The notes below the pieces were generated by a model, which did not search any database, was not told the origin of the DNA, and worked only from the letters and a program-made list of their open reading frames with translations. Both the position numbers and the translations under genes were made by a program. A stretch of DNA of 7,687 nucleotides from an uncultured Desulfobacterales bacterium (lineage in GTDB: Bacteria; Desulfobacterota; Desulfobacteria; Desulfobacterales; JAFDCJ01): NCBI GenBank assembly GCA_945787595.1, contig CALZJV010000291.1:1-7687 (forward strand), in the 5' to 3' direction. Below, in pieces: positions 6,818-7,687 of the stretch. Each line of letters starts with the position of its first letter. Positions within the stretch are counted from its first letter, which is position 1.

Positions 6818-7687
6818 ATGAAAACTGGTCTTGGTTTCAAAATTACATTGGTACTATTGTTGGCAATCGCTCTGACTAACTGCGGCCCCGGTTCTGAAGA
6901 AATTAAATTAGACATCGAAGAAATATTATCCAAACCAAAGACCTATGTCGGTTCCGAGCAGTGCCAATTTTGTCACCTGGAACACTACGACTCCTGGAAA
7001 ACGACCCTTCACAGCCGTACCATTCAAGATGTAACCCAAAATCAAGACGCCCTGATCGCGGAAATCGATCCCGAGACCATCCTGGCTGATCTTAAAAAAC
7101 GGCAAAAAGATCTGAAGATACCGGCGGATCAGATTTATATCCCCAAAGTTGAGGAAATAAAATACACCATCGGCATGCAGTGGAAGCAGGGCTTTTTGGT
7201 TGAAAAAAACGGAAAACTCTACGTCGCTCCAGTGGAATACGAAGCCCGAACCAACCAATGGATTAACTATAATGAAGCCGACTGGGATAAGCGGCCCTGG
7301 GACAAATATTGCGGCGGGTGTCACGCCATGGGCGTGGATCTGGAAAAAAACACCTTCGTTGAACCCCGGGTCGGCTGTGAGGCCTGCCACGGCCCCGGTT
7401 CCCATCATGTGGCGTTGCCGGAAAAAGCAGTCTTCGACAAGCGCTTGACGATCGTCAATCCCTCTCAGCTGCCTGCAGCCTTTAGGACCCAGATTTGCGG
7501 CTCCTGTCACAGCCGCGGCAAGTCGACCCGGGTTGAGGGCGCCAAATGGCCGGTGGGCTATCAACCCGGCCGTGCCCTGGGACGGTATTTTGATACCAAC
7601 AACTACGACCACAAGGACATTAAAAGCACCTACGCTGAAGAGTTCGCCAAAGGGCACGGCCAGCAATACATCGAATGGCTGTACTCA
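6818..7687 (+). CDS. Multiheme c-type cytochrome, probable lipoprotein (3' end outside window)
   Basis: The frame stays open to the right edge and gives 290 residues with four CXXCH motifs so far, at residues 49, 165, 187 and 227. The N-terminus has a charged start, a hydrophobic core and LTNC, with cysteine at residue 22. This reads as a lipoprotein signal, although Asn before the cysteine is not the usual Gly/Ala/Ser. The protein parallels the octaheme cytochrome at 3281 motif by motif: GSEQCQFCH with W..TLHSR, YTIGMQW, CGGCHAMGVD, CEACHGPGSHHV, ICGSCHSRG and QQYIEW. It ends at the point where the paralogue reaches its fifth heme, so eight hemes in total are likely. A charged segment at about residues 72-112 is longer than the matching part of the paralogue. 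It lies 48 bases after the NrfD gene. It probably carries electrons away from the membrane module; the exact partner is unknown. Confidence 0.88.
   Translation, partial: MKTGLGFKITLVLLLAIALTNCGPGSEEIKLDIEEILSKPKTYVGSEQCQFCHLEHYDSWKTTLHSRTIQDVTQNQDALIAEIDPETILADLKKRQKDLKIPADQIYIPKVEEIKYTIGMQWKQGFLVEKNGKLYVAPVEYEARTNQWINYNEADWDKRPWDKYCGGCHAMGVDLEKNTFVEPRVGCEACHGPGSHHVALPEKAVFDKRLTIVNPSQLPAAFRTQICGSCHSRGKSTRVEGAKWPVGYQPGRALGRYFDTNNYDHKDIKSTYAEEFAKGHGQQYIEWLYS

Noticed and set aside
6649..6879. Plus-strand open frame bridging the end of the NrfD gene and the start of the second cytochrome
   Set aside because: It lies out of frame with both convincing genes and would ignore the strong AAAGGAGG site serving the ATG at 6818.
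6926..7666. Long minus-strand open frame (246 codons) opposite the second cytochrome
   Set aside because: The plus strand there encodes four CXXCH motifs matching the paralogous cytochrome; the minus-strand frame has no recognisable motif or start signal.

Overview
The window holds part of one plus-strand gene cluster for a periplasmic, membrane-linked redox complex built around a molybdopterin enzyme. In order it carries: the 3' part of a DMSO-reductase-superfamily molybdopterin oxidoreductase (2-2251, N-terminus outside the window); a 311-base gap with a GC-rich hairpin; a TorD-family maturation chaperone (2563-3225); a membrane-anchored octaheme c-type cytochrome (3281-4606); a HybA-type ferredoxin subunit with four [4Fe-4S] motifs, a twin-arginine leader and a C-terminal membrane helix (4636-5508); an NrfD/HybB-type ten-helix quinone-interacting membrane protein (5492-6769); and the first 290 codons of a second multiheme cytochrome, probably a lipoprotein and clearly a paralogue of the first (6818 to the window edge).

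The gene set (molybdoenzyme, TorD, FeS, NrfD and several multiheme cytochromes) and the cytochrome style (CEACHGPGS motifs, c554-like) suggest a respiratory anaerobe, most likely a sulfate- or metal-reducing Desulfobacterota lineage. This is inference from gene content; no taxonomic marker is present.

As a working model, the NrfD protein exchanges electrons with the menaquinone pool. The ferredoxin subunit, held on the periplasmic face by its C-terminal helix, relays them. The two octaheme-type cytochromes form a heme wire, one rooted in the inner membrane and one probably lipid-anchored. The molybdoenzyme keeps the cysteine expected to ligate molybdenum and has its own TorD-type chaperone, so it looks like a true Mo/W catalyst, unlike the Mo-free QrcB subunit of Qrc. 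Neither its substrate nor the direction of electron flow can be read from the sequence. It does not show the short motifs used to recognise ArrA or ArxA.

No tRNA, rRNA, CRISPR array, insertion sequence or long repeat was seen. All convincing genes lie on the plus strand. Long open frames on the minus strand are shadows of these GC-rich genes.
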